DNA of 45,556 bases from Guillardia theta CCMP2712 (GCF_000315625.1 NW_005434543.1:74757-120312); one strand, 5' to 3'; shown: positions 11,470-23,363, counted from the stretch's first letter. Notes: generated by a model from the sequence alone, not told the origin. Numbers and translations: made by a program.

Positions 11470-11677
11470 CTGCAAGAGAAACAAATTCAGAGGTACACAT
11501 CACCAACTCCGAGAGACTGGCATCACATGTTGGTAGAGCTGGTCGTCGCCAAGCTAAGCCTTCCAAAAGGGCTGCAAACAACAAGCAGACATTTCAGGTT
11601 GAAATAAGCGTCGCATGCTGATATATGGAAGGTGATTCGCATAGCGCTGCTGAATATTGGTAGAACAAAGCATAGTG

Positions 11678-11777
11678 NNNNNNNNNNNNNNNNNNNNNNN
11701 NNNNNNNNNNNNNNNNNNNNNNNNNNNNNNNNNNNNNNNNNNNNNNNNNNNNNNNNNNNNNNNNNNNNNNNNNNNNN
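11678..11777. other. Assembly gap (100 N)
   Basis: Exactly 100 N, the usual placeholder for a gap of unknown size. It cuts off the C-terminal end of the cysteine-repeat gene and any 5' part of the phosphoglucomutase-like exons. Confidence 0.99.
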
Positions 11778-14203
11778 TTGCTCTCTCGACCATGTCGATC
11801 CCCCGAGTCGCTGACGTTACTGAGCAGCGAGATGAGGACAGCACTCCGGTGCTTCTGCAGCGTCGGAGGAGGAGGAGGAGGAGGAGGAGGAGGAGAGGTT
11901 TCCACAGGAGAGGGGGAGGGGGAGGGGGAGGGCTCTATTTCGCACGCTTCTCCCACCCATACGTGCTGGCAGGACGAGCAGCCTGTCTGCGAGACGAAGG
12001 AGGTGCTAGCAAGCAGCGTCGAGTTCCCGTTCAGCAGCTCGAGTTGCCACAGCTCTCCGCTCCCTCCCGCCCCGCTCCCCTCCCCAGCTGCAGCACAGGT
12101 GGCTGCCAGCCCTGCGCTCCAGCTCATCCTTTCCTCTCCTCGGCTGCACGCCTGCCCGCACTCCTTGTAGCCCGGCGGCAGCTGGAGGTAGTAGGAGGAG
12201 GAGGTACCTCCCCAGCTCCAGAGACAGGGCACGCCTTGAGGGTTCTTGAGGAGGAGGAGGAGGAGCGAGTGATTGGAAGGCGCCGTCCAGACCAGGAGGA
12301 CACTCGGGTCAGCGCTGGCGGGATCAACACAAGTGCTTCTGAGCGTCAGCGAGTACTCGTCCCTGCAGTGCCAGTCGCTCCCCCCGCACACTCCGCACGA
12401 ATCATCGACCTTCCCGCTGTTCGGCACCCCGTCGCACCCACTGCATGACGACCCGTCTCCCCCGCACACCCCGCACGCGTCCTCCTCCTTCCCGCTGTTG
12501 GGTACCCCGTCGCATCCTCGACAGGAGGACCCGTCTCCCCCGCACACCCCGCACGCGTCCTTCTCCTTTCCGCTGTTGGGTACTCCATCGCAGCCAGCAC
12601 AGGACGAGTTGTCTCCTCTGCACACCCCGCACGCGTCGACGGTGCCAGCCTGGACGACGAAGGGCTCGCTGCAGGTGACGGGAGAGGAGGAGGAGAAGGT
12701 GACGTAGCTGTCGTAGTAGCAGGCGCGGTAGAGACCCTGCCTACTCGGGAGCTGCAGCCCAGCCGTCTCCTCCCTGCTCACTGTGAGGGACCCTGACGTC
12801 TTGCACGTCTCGCTGGCTGCGCAGATCCTCCTGAAGCACACGGAGCAGAGGAAGGGAGAGGAGGAGCAAGGAGCGTAGCAGGGCTCTGCGCTGGTATCCT
12901 GCAGCTGGCCCTCCTTGGGGTAGAATCCCCGCACCCCTGAGATGGTCTGGAGCTCCATGATCCCAACTAGCGCAGAGCGGAGGATGGAGGAGGAGGAGCT
13001 GATACTTGCGCTGTCGGGGAAGAGGGAGGAGGGGACCTTGTAAAGGATGGGGAGGGGCTGGCCGAGACAGAAGGAGGAGGAGGGCAGGGAGACGTTAAAC
13101 TGCAGCTGCAGGCAAAGCGATGGATCGCCCGTCATCTCAAACCTCTGCACTGAACCCACTGAGTACTCTAGGTCTTGAGACAGCAGACTCTCTCCTCCTC
13201 CTCCTCCTCCTCCTCCTCCTCCTCCTCCTCCTCCTCCTCCTCCTCCTCCTCCTCCTGCCCCCACCTTGACGTACCGCACCTCATACCAGCCCAGCACCAG
13301 GAAGTCATCCGGCAGGCTGACAGTCGTCCTGCCCCGCACGCTCGAGCTCAAGTCCAGCTGAACGACCACGAGACAGTCGGTGGGAGAGAAGGGGAGACTC
13401 GCGCCCAACTTGCAGAGCGCAACGAAGTCGGACAGGGAACGGTTGCTGGGCACCTGCCACCAGATCCCCAGCTGCCTGGTCCTGGAGCAGGCGAAGGAAA
13501 ACATGGAGGGAAGGATGCCGACGGCAGGGGGGACGGCGCAGGAGTCGTCGCTGCCTCCGCAGTGGCCGCACTTGTCCGGTCGTGTGGGGAGGAGAGGAGG
13601 AGGGCGGGGGATACCGTCGCAGCCCTGACGCAGTCAACGTGAGGAGACACAGGAATCGAGAAGCAGGTAAGGAGAAGCAGGGGAGGTAGTAGTAGTAGTA
13701 GTGGTAGTTGTAGTAGCAGTAGTTGGTGGTGATGGTGATGGTGATGGTGGGGGAAGAGGAGGATGGCGAGAATCGACGGATGATGGGAGAGGAGAGGAGA
13801 GGAGAGGAGAGGAGAGGAAAGTATAGGATAGGATAGGATAGCAAGAGCAAGGGAGCAGAGGCTTTCCTTTCTTCCACTCACCGTGCAAGCAGCGTTTGTA
13901 CCATTGCACACCCCACAGACATCTAGTCGCGCACCGCTGAAGGGAACGCCATCGCACCCAACGCAGCTGCTCCTCCCCCCGCAAACTCCGCACTTGTCAA
14001 ACGTCAATCCGCTGTTGGGGACCCCGTCGCAACCCGCGCAGGTGGACCCGTTCCCCCCGCAGACTCCGCAAGGGTCCAGCTGGTCGATCAGGTCAAAGGG
14101 CTGGCTCTGGGCGGCGATGGAGGGGCTGAGAGGGGAGAGGAAGTACTGAAAGCGATATCTCCCCATTCTTACTGGCCGCAGGAACTCACTTCCTGTGAGA
14201 CAA

Positions 14204-14248
<45 letters not shown>

Positions 14249-17200
14249 TCGCCTGCTGCTGGCGCAGAGCTGCACGAGCTCGCTTGCTCCTCCAGACTGC
14301 TGCGATTGAACAGCACGAGGCCGCTCGTCGAGTCGCTGCTCGACAGGTAGGAGCTCGACCCCAGCAGGCCTCCAGCACCCGACCTCACCTCCTTGGGCTG
14401 CGTGTATGCCCAGCCCAGCAGAGGCCCAGTAGAGCCGTCGGCAGCAACTCGCCCGTACCCCAGGATGTTGGCAGGAGGGCGAGTGGAGGGAGCGAGCCAG
14501 AGGACGGAGACGGCTTGTCCCATGCAGAACAAGCTGCTCACTGCTCGCACCTGGTACCCCCGCTCGCAACTTGAGTCGCTTCCCCCGCACTTGCCGCACG
14601 AGTCGAGCTTACTGGTCCCGTTCACCGTCCCGTTGCAGTCGACACAAGAGTTCCACTCTCCTTCCCTCCCCTCTGCGAGGCTGCAGTTCCCTCCTGCCCT
14701 TCTTGTCAGACCTCCGCCTCCATTCCCCGTCAGCCTATAAACTCTTTCCCTCTCCTTCTCCTCCCCCTCAAGCTACTCCCTCCCTCCCCTCCTCTCACCT
14801 TGACATTCTCTCGAGTCCTCGCACAACATGCCGTCGCTTCCTCCTCCTGTGCATCTTCGTACGGGCTCGCCGCATCGACCGCATCGATCTCGTCGGTGGG
14901 GCCCGTAGGGAATGCCGAGACAGTCCAGGCAGGAGAGACCGTCTCCCCCGCACACCCCACACACGTCCTCCTCCCTCCCGCTGTTGGGTACTCCATCGCA
15001 GCCAGTACAGGACGAGTTGTCTCCTCCGCAAACCCCACAGGCATCCGCTGGAGCATCCAGCATGATTCCTGGGCTGCGTACAATCTCTCTCTTGAAGGAC
15101 GAGGAGGAAGTGGAAGAGGAGGAGACAGTGAAGTACTTGAAGAAGAGGTACGTCCCGTTCACCTCCTCGTCCCACCAAAGTCTGCTGGTCAACAAGCTCA
15201 TCCCTCCTGCGTACCCTGAGGGCACAGGCATGTCCGGGGACAGCGGCACGTGCGGCATGACCGACCAGAACAGGGCAATGCGGTCAGAGGACGAGTGGTT
15301 CGAGGGAGCGCGCCAGATCACGGAGACTAGCTTCCCCGCACACACCCGCTCCTCCTCTCCTCCCCATGTCGACTTGCCCGATCCCTTCACTATCAGCGCA
15401 TACGTGTGCTTGCAGGTCTCGTCGCTTCCCCCGCACGTCCCGCAGCTGTCAACCTTTGCGTCGCCCCATGGCACCCCCATGCAGTCGAGGCAGGACGTGC
15501 CGTCTCCCCCACATACCCCGCACACGTCCTCCTCCATTCCGCTCCCCTCCCTCCCGTCGCATCCCACACACTCGTTGAACCGAGCGTCGCTCGGCCTCCC
15601 GCACCAGCCGCAGAGGTCAAGGACCTTTCCTGAGTTCACAACCCCATCGCATCCTGCGCAGCTCTCGTTCCTTCCTCCGCACACACCACACGCATCTCGA
15701 CGCGGCAGGACCAGCAGGTCCACACCTGACTGTCTCGTCTCCTCCTCCCTGCTCCCGGCCTGCACCAGGAGGATGCGATAGCTCGAGTTGGGCTGCACGT
15801 TGCTTGGAAGCAGATCGCTGTACAGCGTCACGGTTGCGCTCCTAGGGCACCCGACGCAGCCGCTCCTGGCACACCATGGCGGCGAGTCGAGGGCCCCGAG
15901 GCAGGACATGCACTGGCCACAGGAGGAGGAGGGAGGGTAGACAAGAACACTTCTCCACAGCCCATCTCCTGACTCCACGATGACAAACGACTGTATCCTG
16001 CTTGTTGGCACCACGAGCGTCAGGGTGGCGACCGTCGGGTCCCCAACGCAGAACTTCGCAGGACGAGGAGGGAGGAAGAGGGGGCAGGAGCTGTTGTCCC
16101 CGCCGCACACACCACAAGCATCAAGAGCCCTGCCGCTCCAGGCTACTCCATCGCAGCCCAAGCACGAGACGTTTCCTCCCCCGCACACTCCACACGCGTC
16201 CACCGTCTTCCTGCTCCACACTACTCCATCGCACCCGCGGCATGTTGAGTTGTCCCCTCCGCACACCCCGCACGCGTCCTCCTCCTTCCCGCTTAGAGGC
16301 ACCAGGTCACAACCGGCACAGCTCGCATTGTTCCCCCCGCACACCCCGCACACGTCCATACTGAAGTTGAGGACGAAGGGGAACTGATCGGCGACTTCAT
16401 ACCCGTCCCGTGCACAGATCCCCAGCAACTCGTCCCGCAGGCCCACGCACTTGAGGTACCGCAGTTGCAGTTGAAGGAGGAGGCCTCGTTCCCTCACCTT
16501 CACCCCCAGCGTCACACTCCCGTTCCTCCTGCCCTCCTGCACCCTCGCGAAATGGACGCACTGTGCGAGCTCCCCGCAGTCAGCAGCTTCTTCACAGATC
16601 ATTGACGGTTGACTTGAGCAGAATCCGCTCCATACCGAGTAGGAAGAGGAGGAGGAGGAGGAGGAGGAGGAGGAGGAGGAGGAGGAGGAGGAGGAGGAGG
16701 AGGAGGAGGAGGAGCTTGTGCCTGTGGGCCCATAAACTCCGATCAAATCAGCCGAGCTGTGGTTGGAAGGAGAGCTCCAACGGGCAGAGAGGAGGAAGGA
16801 GCTTTGCTGGGGGCGCAAACAGATTGCACTTGCTCCCCTCACCCTGTAAGGATCCACACACGAGTCGTCTCCTCCTCCGCACACCCCGCACAGGTCTACC
16901 TGCTTCCCGCTGTTCGGCACCCCATCGCATCCTGCACATGTTGAGTTGCTCCCTCCGCAGACCCCGCACACGTCTGCGGGAGGTCCAACCGCCAAGTCTC
17001 CGCTCCTCGCCAGCACGTTGCATCCTCCCTTAGACCACTGCACCAGATCACTCTCCCTGCACGAGCAGGAGACGGCGAAGAAGAGGAGGCGGCCCTGTGC
17101 TGACGTCACATCCTTCCATATGCTGTCCTCTTGCCATCTGAGAAGACCACTCGTCCCTCGAGGGGGGGGGAACGGCCGGCAGCTGTAAGGCAGGACGTTC

Positions 17201-18338
17201 CCAGAGCGAAACAGGCAGAGTACGCAGCTGCTGCTCCTGTTGGAGGGGCCCTGCCACAGGAGCTTCGCTCCTCCAGCTCCTCCTCGACACACTTCCCCTG
17301 ATCAGCACGTCAGTCAGGTAAGGGAGGAAAGAACAGGGCAGGACCTGAAAATTCAACCATGTAGGGGAGGGCACAGGACGAGTCGTTGCCCCCGCAGTTG
17401 CTGCAGGAGTCAAACCTTAAGCCGCTCCCCACCACCCCGTCGCATCCCGTGCAAGTCTTGTTGTCTCCTCCGCACACGCCGCATGCGTCGAGCACCTTCC
17501 TGCTGTTAGGTACACCATCACAGCCCCTGCAGGAGGAGGCGTCTCCTCCGCACACTCCACAAGCGTCAAACGCGAGGAGCGAGTTTGGTTTCCCATCGCA
17601 ACCTGTCAAGTTCGAGATCAGCAGGGAAGACACGACGAGGAGCAGAAGTAGATGGCCAGTAACAGGACTGGGCAGGATGATACAAGGGGATCAATGGGTC
17701 GACTATGACAAGGATACAAAGAGGAGGAGGAGGAGGAGGAGGAGGAGGAGGAGGAGGAGGAGGAGGAGGAGGCCACCAGAGCATGTCGAATTGTCTCCTT
17801 CACAAACTCCACACGCGTCAAACTTCCGGCCGCTCCAAGGGACTCCATCGCATCCTGCACACACGGAGCTGTCCCCTTGGCACACACCGCACGCATCGAC
17901 TACCCCCACGAGCTGCGCCTGTTGGCTACATCCCACGATGGTGCCGTTGCTCAGCAGGATCATGCATGCTCGGAAGCACAAGGGGAGCCTGGCCGCAGGA
18001 GAGGAGAGGTTCACTAGCAGCTCCTCCACCCCTGAGGGAGGATGTGGCTCAGTTATGACGCTCGTTCTCACCAGCCAGGAATCTGCTGTCTCATTGCATA
18101 CGCTGAGCTCTATCACGAACTCAAGATGGCTAGCGATGCTCCACTCTACTTGGACGGTCTCTCCGATGCATACGGATGTCTTTCCTCTCAGACTGACAGC
18201 AGTCGCCCTCAGCCTCTCCGCTCCTCCTCCCCACAACACCGCAGCCGACTTGATGTCCTGTCCAACCGCCGCTGGAAGCGGGAACCAAAGGAGGTTGAGG
18301 CATATCACAACCAAGCAAAGATTGAGACGTTCCCTCAT
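11778..18338 (-). CDS. Giant secreted cysteine-repeat (CGVCGG) protein, C-terminus in gap
   Basis: Exons 18338-17777, 17602-17345, 17297-14799, 14672-13882 and 13624 into the gap join in phase to about 1,980 residues. ATG at 18338 starts a clear signal peptide (basic start, then LCLVVICLNLLWFPLPAAVG). The rest has 27 cysteine units of the form D-x-C-G-x-C-G-G-D/x-x-S-C, mostly followed by GCDGVPNSGK. They alternate with beta-rich modules of about 150 residues carrying W-x-x-P-S-N-x-S and D-x-I-x-L (SKICH/Ig-like in look). Many N-x-S/T sites fit glycosylation, so it is probably an extracellular or cell-surface adhesion-type protein. Poly-Ser (16715-16640), poly-Gly (13257-13195) and Gly-Ala runs are read through in frame. 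The last readable part is Pro/Ser-rich; whether a membrane anchor follows is unknown. Introns hold GGA repeats (17722-17771). Confidence 0.75.
13195..13257 (-). repeat. GGA repeat encoding poly-Gly
   Basis: Plus-strand (CTC)n, in frame as about 20 Gly in the last exon of the cysteine-repeat gene, between two beta-rich segments. No matching splice sites flank it, so it is probably translated. Confidence 0.7.
16640..16715 (-). repeat. TCC repeat encoding poly-Ser
   Basis: Plus-strand (GGA)n, in frame as about 25 Ser in exon 17297-14799 of the cysteine-repeat gene, just before SVWSGFCSS. Confidence 0.7.
17722..17771 (-). repeat. (CCT)n in first intron of the cysteine-repeat gene
   Basis: Directly follows the donor at 17776 within intron 17776-17603. 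Confidence 0.75.
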
Positions 18339-20008
18339 CTCCTTCTCTTCCTCGAACTACTTTTCCTGTTCGAGGCCATTTCTTTCCATCACATGCCGCG
18401 ATCCCTTTAAACTTTCAAAGTGTTGGGCATTCCCATTCCAGGATCTTTCTACCCTCACCCTTCTCCTCGATGGAGGATGGAAGCTAGTCCCCCTGCGCAT
18501 CAAATTCCATCAGGCACAAACATCAAGTTGTTTCTGCCTCTGACTCGTCAGCTCGTTAGCACGACACGCAGAAATATTTAAACTCCCCCACAAGCAGCTG
18601 GGCATTGATCCATGTCCTTGGCTGTCTATGGCTGGTGTCCCTGACTTCCCTCCCCTGCGTCTTCATCTTCTCCTACCTCACAATCCTTTGACACATGCTT
18701 CCTCCTCACCTCTCCGTCCCTCTCCGTCCTCCTCCCCCGTTGTCATCCTTCCCCTCTGCCATGCACAAATCCCATCCCCTTTCGAATTCCACCAAATCGA
18801 AAACAATCAGTACCAATCGATTTGAACCGATTAAACTCAGTAGTCACACACTAGTCCGACTTCCGACTGCCGCACTGCGGCACTGGCAGTGCAGAGTCAG
18901 GCTTCGGTCAAGTTGCCGCAGTGCGGCCCGGCCGAGTGAACTTCCCGGCGAGTTCGCCACCGTGACTGACGGTCAGCCGGAGTACCGTAGTTCGAACGGT
19001 GAACTTCGGAACAGTGTCGGAACCGTCGTCCGCGCCCGCCGACCGAGGGTCACCGCCGAGCCTACCGGGCAGTTTCCCACCGCTCACGGTACCGTACTGT
19101 GATATTCGCCGTCATCATCATGCGGCCGCCGCGTGCCGCGCGCGGCATGATATGGACTCAGCGGCTCAGTGGGTGTCACTGTGACATCTTAGCCTCATAC
19201 AGTCTATCACTCATGTGAGTGCTCCTCCGACTCTATTGAATTCTGGTTTCGTGTATATTAAACTCGGTCTCAGTCAGCAAAAACTGTCAGGCTCAGCCTT
19301 GTTTCAACTCAGTTGCCTAACTTGACTTGGGGTCGACCGTCATTATGATGTCAGTGCCGCAGTGCATCATTTACAGTACCGTTTGGCACAGCGGCCTTCA
19401 ACTTGGCAAGGCCGGGCGGCCGCAGCCTCCCGGTGTCTGGCAGTGTGGCCGCGACTCCGGCTCAGCTGTGCGCGCGGCCCGGCGGCGGCGCGGCGTTCCG
19501 ACTACGGCGGTTCAAGGCACTGAAGGCTGCCCACGGCCCGGGCCACTTGCGGCTTCGGAAAGCCGCCAGGACAAGTTCATCCGACCGCCGGTGTCGTGAT
19601 CGGAGCTGCCAGCGGGCAACCGACACTCAGGCAGCCGGGCGGCCCTGACTGTGAAACTGCCACTGAGTTGCTGCTGAGTCCGATCTGAGTGACTGGGAAG
19701 TCAGTGCTGCGGTCTGTGCCAACCTCTTATTTTAGGACTCGAGGAGTCACCAGTGTACTAACTGATCATAGCACATGCAGTCTTGAAACGAATGGCGAGC
19801 TACCTGAAAATGGATCCGGTTCGTAAAAGAAGGTTTCGGTTCTTAAAAAAGAAAAGATTTGCAACACAACTACACAACGATTTGTGATGGGTCATCGGCA
19901 GCGGGAGGCTTAGGATACGCGTTGCAAATGCGTCAACTATGTTCCTGACGTTGGTACTGCTTCTAAGACAGTGAAGGCCAAAAAGAGGCATGCAGCGAAA
20001 TGCCTGCA
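18339..20008. other. Intergenic region with GC island
   Basis: No supportable gene. The 5' flank of the cysteine-repeat gene is pyrimidine-rich (18640-18780), then AT-richer (18780-18850). A GC-rich island (18830-19720) and a mixed 300-nt stretch follow before the PB1 ORF. I found no tRNA or rRNA signature. Confidence 0.5.
18830..19720. promoter_or_regulatory. GC/CpG-rich island upstream of the cysteine-repeat gene
   Basis: Runs such as GGCCGGGCGGCCGC and GCGCGCGGCCCGGCGGCGGCG, mixed with many ACTCAG/GAGTCA/ACTGAG words. It begins about 500 nt 5' of the minus-strand start at 18338. The same GAGTC-type words occur in the islands near 38.5 and 42.75 kb. Confidence 0.35.
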
Positions 20009-20401
20009 TCAATTCTCATGCGGCAACTTCCAACCAGGAATCAAGCTTTCCCTTCGGTACTGAAGCCGTATCGTACAGCCCTCTCGCGTCCACAGATGCT
20101 TCAGCGCAACCCCCAGGTCGTGGTCCGACGTGATGACGATCTCGTCCTCCTCCTCGTCCGTCCACGACAAGCAGCCCCCAGACATGGCCGACTCCAAGTG
20201 GTACATCAGCTCGCGATAGGCTCCCACAGGCATGCCCGTGGAGCTGACGCTGACCGACAGGATGAGTCTCCGGAGCAAGATCCCGCCCTTGTCATGACAG
20301 GTGATCTTGAAATTGGCCTGGACGCACCGGCGAGCTGGATGGTGAGCGTCTTGAAGGGGAGCAGGAGGAGTAGGGATGATGAGAGTTGCAGAATTGGTCA
20401 T
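20009..20401 (-). CDS. PB1-domain protein (single exon or last exon)
   Basis: A 130-residue frame from ATG at 20401. Residues about 31-115 fit a PB1 domain: FKITCHDKGGILLRRL at the basic N-terminal strand, a middle helix (YRELMYHLES), then the acidic OPCA-type motif LSWTDEEEDEIVITSDHDL, then ALKHLWTREGCTIRLQY. PB1 domains pair head-to-tail through a basic cluster and an acidic OPCA motif and occur in kinases and signalling scaffolds. Both faces are present here. The start of the protein is Pro/Thr-rich and could be intron read-through, so more N-terminal exons may exist upstream. Confidence 0.6.
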   Translation of the reverse strand: MTNSATLIIPTPPAPLQDAHHPARRCVQANFKITCHDKGGILLRRLILSVSVSSTGMPVGAYRELMYHLESAMSGGCLSWTDEEEDEIVITSDHDLGVALKHLWTREGCTIRLQYRRESLIPGWKLPHEN

Positions 20402-21060
20402 GGTCCGATACGATTGTCCAGTTATGTTGATAGCAAGCTAGAAGAAAATAGAGAGCAACTCAAGACTGTAGAATACGATGAGGATGGCAAGGTTGAGACA
20501 GAGGGAGGGAAGGATGTGGGGTAAGAAGTAAGCACTGTATCGTGGTGCAATAGCAAGAGGAGAAGAGAGAGTATAGGTGGATGGGAGAGCTGGATGAGGC
20601 GCTCCATTGTCCATTGAGCATCATGGCATGCTTGCATTGATCAACAAGGCTGAAGAGAGCGTGTTGTTTTCCGACTTGGGCGGTGATATCTTTGCCGTCT
20701 ACTGCAAGCGAGCTCTTGTCGAGCCAGAATCTAGATCCGTGGAGGAGGTCGGCATGATCCCCGAAGGGTGTGTGATGGATGCAAGTAGTAGCAACCATGT
20801 TGCCAACGCACTGGCAAGGCTCTGCTTCATCTGTGCCGCTTGCAGGCACTGCGAGAAGCTCAGACCTTATGAAAGGACACTGAGAGCTGTGTGGTTGTTT
20901 ACAGAGTGTGAGAGGCCGGAATTCAACAAGAACGTTCACGACCTTGCCTGGCTGAGTGCATGTGCCAAGGAGTCGACCAACTCTTTCCATTGGTCCGTTC
21001 TTCCTTATAGCTGATCGTTTCAAACATTAGTTTATTAGCCAAATAATTCTAAATCCTCAT
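20402..21060. other. Unassigned region at the left edge of the element
   Basis: Open frames exist on both strands (20607-21014 plus, 20460-21023 minus), but neither has a recognisable domain or decisive codon pattern. Base composition is intermediate. The host-to-element border probably lies near 21015-21080, where an AT-rich stretch begins. Confidence 0.35.
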
Positions 21061-21083
21061 ACCTATCGGTTTTGTTTTCATGT

Positions 21084-23363
21084 TCAATATGAAAAGAATC
21101 GGCTTCTGCCTATAATATCTTTGAGTGATGTCATGTTGTTATTGTGCACAAAGACCTTATCTACCTCCTTCTCTTTTGTAGTGTTCCGATCTGTGTCGGC
21201 ATCGTTTGAAATAACAGTATCAATAAGTTTGTCCACATCCCTGTCTTGATCAATGTTTTCTACTTCAAACCTCTGTAGACCCACTGGGCCAGGATTGATC
21301 TGGGCCATATCTTGAATGTCTGTTCCCATAATGTTGATATTGTTCATCCAACCAGGCAATAAGTTATTATTCCTTGCAGGCTGGGGTGCTGGCATCGGTT
21401 CACCCCTCTGATAAGGGAACTGTGGAGCATCATCGCGTACTAGCCATTTCTGAAATCCTGTCTGCTGTATTCCCTTGGTTGTATCCAAGAAGTATTCTAA
21501 GTAGAGCATTGGTCTCTCCTTTACATCCTCGAGTAGAAGTTTCAGCTCATTTACCGATCTCCTCACTTCGTATTTTGTCCTGAATATGTATACAAGAGTC
21601 CTTGTGTCGTTTGTGTTGTACTTTCTTAAGGAGGAGTACGACCCATCCCTAAGGTTCATAGTAGCCTGCAGGCTTGCCCCTGCTGCCTTGCATATGTGTG
21701 TGTGTAAAAGAGGATGTCTCGATATAAAGGTGATAAACTCCCGCCTGCTGAGTTTAAACTCTGTCTGCATTTTCCTTGGATCCCTGCATATGTAATTCTC
21801 CAGGTTCAGACCCTGTTGCAAGAAAACGTCTTCCACAAGATTGAACGCATCGTCCAATGAATTCCACGCGATGGGTGAAAGGGTCCTTAATTTCTTCTGT
21901 GCCTTGACATATTGCTCTGCCAATGTCCTCAGGTACTTGACGTTGAACATGCTCTTCCTTGCTACCTCGGCGTCAAAATTGACCTGCACTCTATCTTCTG
22001 CATTGGGGATATTTGGATTGATATCATTAATGTTTATCACACCTGGGATATCTATCACATTGTTCGCATTGTTTCGTTGGGCCTGTCTTACCCTTTCTAC
22101 CACCATACGCCTGTATTCCGCCGGATTGTTGTTGTATAGCTCAATGTAACCTTTCAATGGATTGAGTTGCATCTCCAGCAACTTTTCCGCGTTCTTGCGC
22201 AGGACGTCGTAGGTTATGATCTCATTCCCCGACGGTATGGCATGATATACGGGTACCATGACCTGGTCCATGCTCAGCATAGTGGCGGCACCTGCAATCG
22301 ACTGCGCCACGGATATCTCCAAAATCACGGCCTCTGTCCACTTGTAAAGGATCAACCTCTCCTGCTCCGTTATATTTGCCTCGGGCTGTAGGTTATACAC
22401 ATGCCCCTCGACACTCCGGTTTGTGATGTAGTTCCTTATATGTCTGTCCGCTGCTCTTTGTTGGCTGTCCTCTGGGTCCCATTGCCTCCAATCGTTCTCT
22501 CGTCTGTATTCGTCTATGTTGATCTCATCGTCGTGGTATGCGTCTAAGTGCTCTATACCTCTTTCAGATGTCAAATCTATGCATTCTCTTCTGTCAACTT
22601 CATCATCGCCATCGATGTTTCTATATTCGTTCATATCTTCATTTATCTTTACCCTCTTGTTTCTTTCTTCATTGAGTATGTTTCCACCTGAAGACCATCT
22701 TTTTGATACTACAGTGTCTATTCTGTCCTTTTCACCAATTAAAAATGTCCTGTTGTGCAATATCTTCCTTTTTCTTTGTCTTTGGGGTCGGTTCGGATTT
22801 TGTGGTGGGTTTGGTGGTACTTGATTTGGTTGTTGTTGTTGATTTGGTGGCTGGTTTTGTGGTTGGTTTGGTTGTTGATTCGGTGGTAATAGATGATTCG
22901 GATTTGGTTGTTGTTGATTTGGTGGCTGGTTTTGTGGTTGGTTTGGTTGTTGATTTGGTGGTAATAGATGATTTGGATTTGGTTGTTGTTGATTGGGTTG
23001 TGGGTTATGTGGTGGGTTTTGTGGTTGATTTGGTGGCAATAGATGATTCGGATTTGGTTGTTGTTGATTTGGTGGCTGGTTTTGTGGCTGGTTTTGTGGT
23101 TGATTCGGTGGTAATAGATGATTCGGATTTGGTTGTTGTTGATTTGGTGGCTGGTTTTGTGGTGGTGGGTTTGGTGGTCGATTTGGAGGTAATAGATGAT
23201 TCGGATTTGGTTGTTGTTGATTTGGTGGCTGGTTTTGTGGTGGTCGATTTGGAGGTAATAGATTGTTTCGGCCTGGTGGTTGTTGATTGGGTTGTGGGTT
23301 TGGTGGCTGATTTGGTGGTAATAGATTGTTTCGACCTGGTGGTTGTCTGTGGTGATTTGACAT
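21084..23363 (-). CDS. Asn/Pro/Gln-repeat protein with helical C-terminal region
   Basis: First ATG at 23363 gives 759 residues. Residues about 1-205 are a tandem repeat: seven units of N-N/H-LLPPN separated by QPxNQPPNQQQPNP-type spacers, then a basic patch (PQRQRKRK). An acidic segment follows (residues about 225-300). A long, mostly helical region comes next, without a family I recognise. Its last third is beta/loop-rich and ends in a short tail. The basic patch could be a nuclear signal or DNA contact. It is the leftmost gene of the element and reads toward the border. Length and repeat-plus-globular layout would suit a structural or tegument-like protein, but that is a guess. Confidence 0.6.
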   Translation of the reverse strand: MSNHHRQPPGRNNLLPPNQPPNPQPNQQPPGRNNLLPPNRPPQNQPPNQQQPNPNHLLPPNRPPNPPPQNQPPNQQQPNPNHLLPPNQPQNQPQNQPPNQQQPNPNHLLPPNQPQNPPHNPQPNQQQPNPNHLLPPNQQPNQPQNQPPNQQQPNPNHLLPPNQQPNQPQNQPPNQQQQPNQVPPNPPQNPNRPQRQRKRKILHNRTFLIGEKDRIDTVVSKRWSSGGNILNEERNKRVKINEDMNEYRNIDGDDEVDRRECIDLTSERGIEHLDAYHDDEINIDEYRRENDWRQWDPEDSQQRAADRHIRNYITNRSVEGHVYNLQPEANITEQERLILYKWTEAVILEISVAQSIAGAATMLSMDQVMVPVYHAIPSGNEIITYDVLRKNAEKLLEMQLNPLKGYIELYNNNPAEYRRMVVERVRQAQRNNANNVIDIPGVININDINPNIPNAEDRVQVNFDAEVARKSMFNVKYLRTLAEQYVKAQKKLRTLSPIAWNSLDDAFNLVEDVFLQQGLNLENYICRDPRKMQTEFKLSRREFITFISRHPLLHTHICKAAGASLQATMNLRDGSYSSLRKYNTNDTRTLVYIFRTKYEVRRSVNELKLLLEDVKERPMLYLEYFLDTTKGIQQTGFQKWLVRDDAPQFPYQRGEPMPAPQPARNNNLLPGWMNNINIMGTDIQDMAQINPGPVGLQRFEVENIDQDRDVDKLIDTVISNDADTDRNTTKEKEVDKVFVHNNNMTSLKDIIGRSRFFSY
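22830..23345 (-). repeat. In-frame minisatellite coding the NHLLPPN repeats
   Basis: Seven degenerate units of roughly 60-75 nt containing GGTGGTAATAGATGATT, all preserving the same reading frame of the 759-residue protein. It is the only long tandem repeat in the element. Confidence 0.8.

Noticed and set aside
19000-19720. rRNA or tRNA genes in the GC-rich island
   Set aside because: No tRNA arms or conserved rRNA segments seen.
20460-21023. 187-residue minus-strand ORF as a gene
   Set aside because: No domain, no ATG context or splice support, and a comparably long ORF lies on the other strand.
22830-23345. CRISPR array
   Set aside because: The repeats are protein-coding, degenerate, and lack unique spacers.
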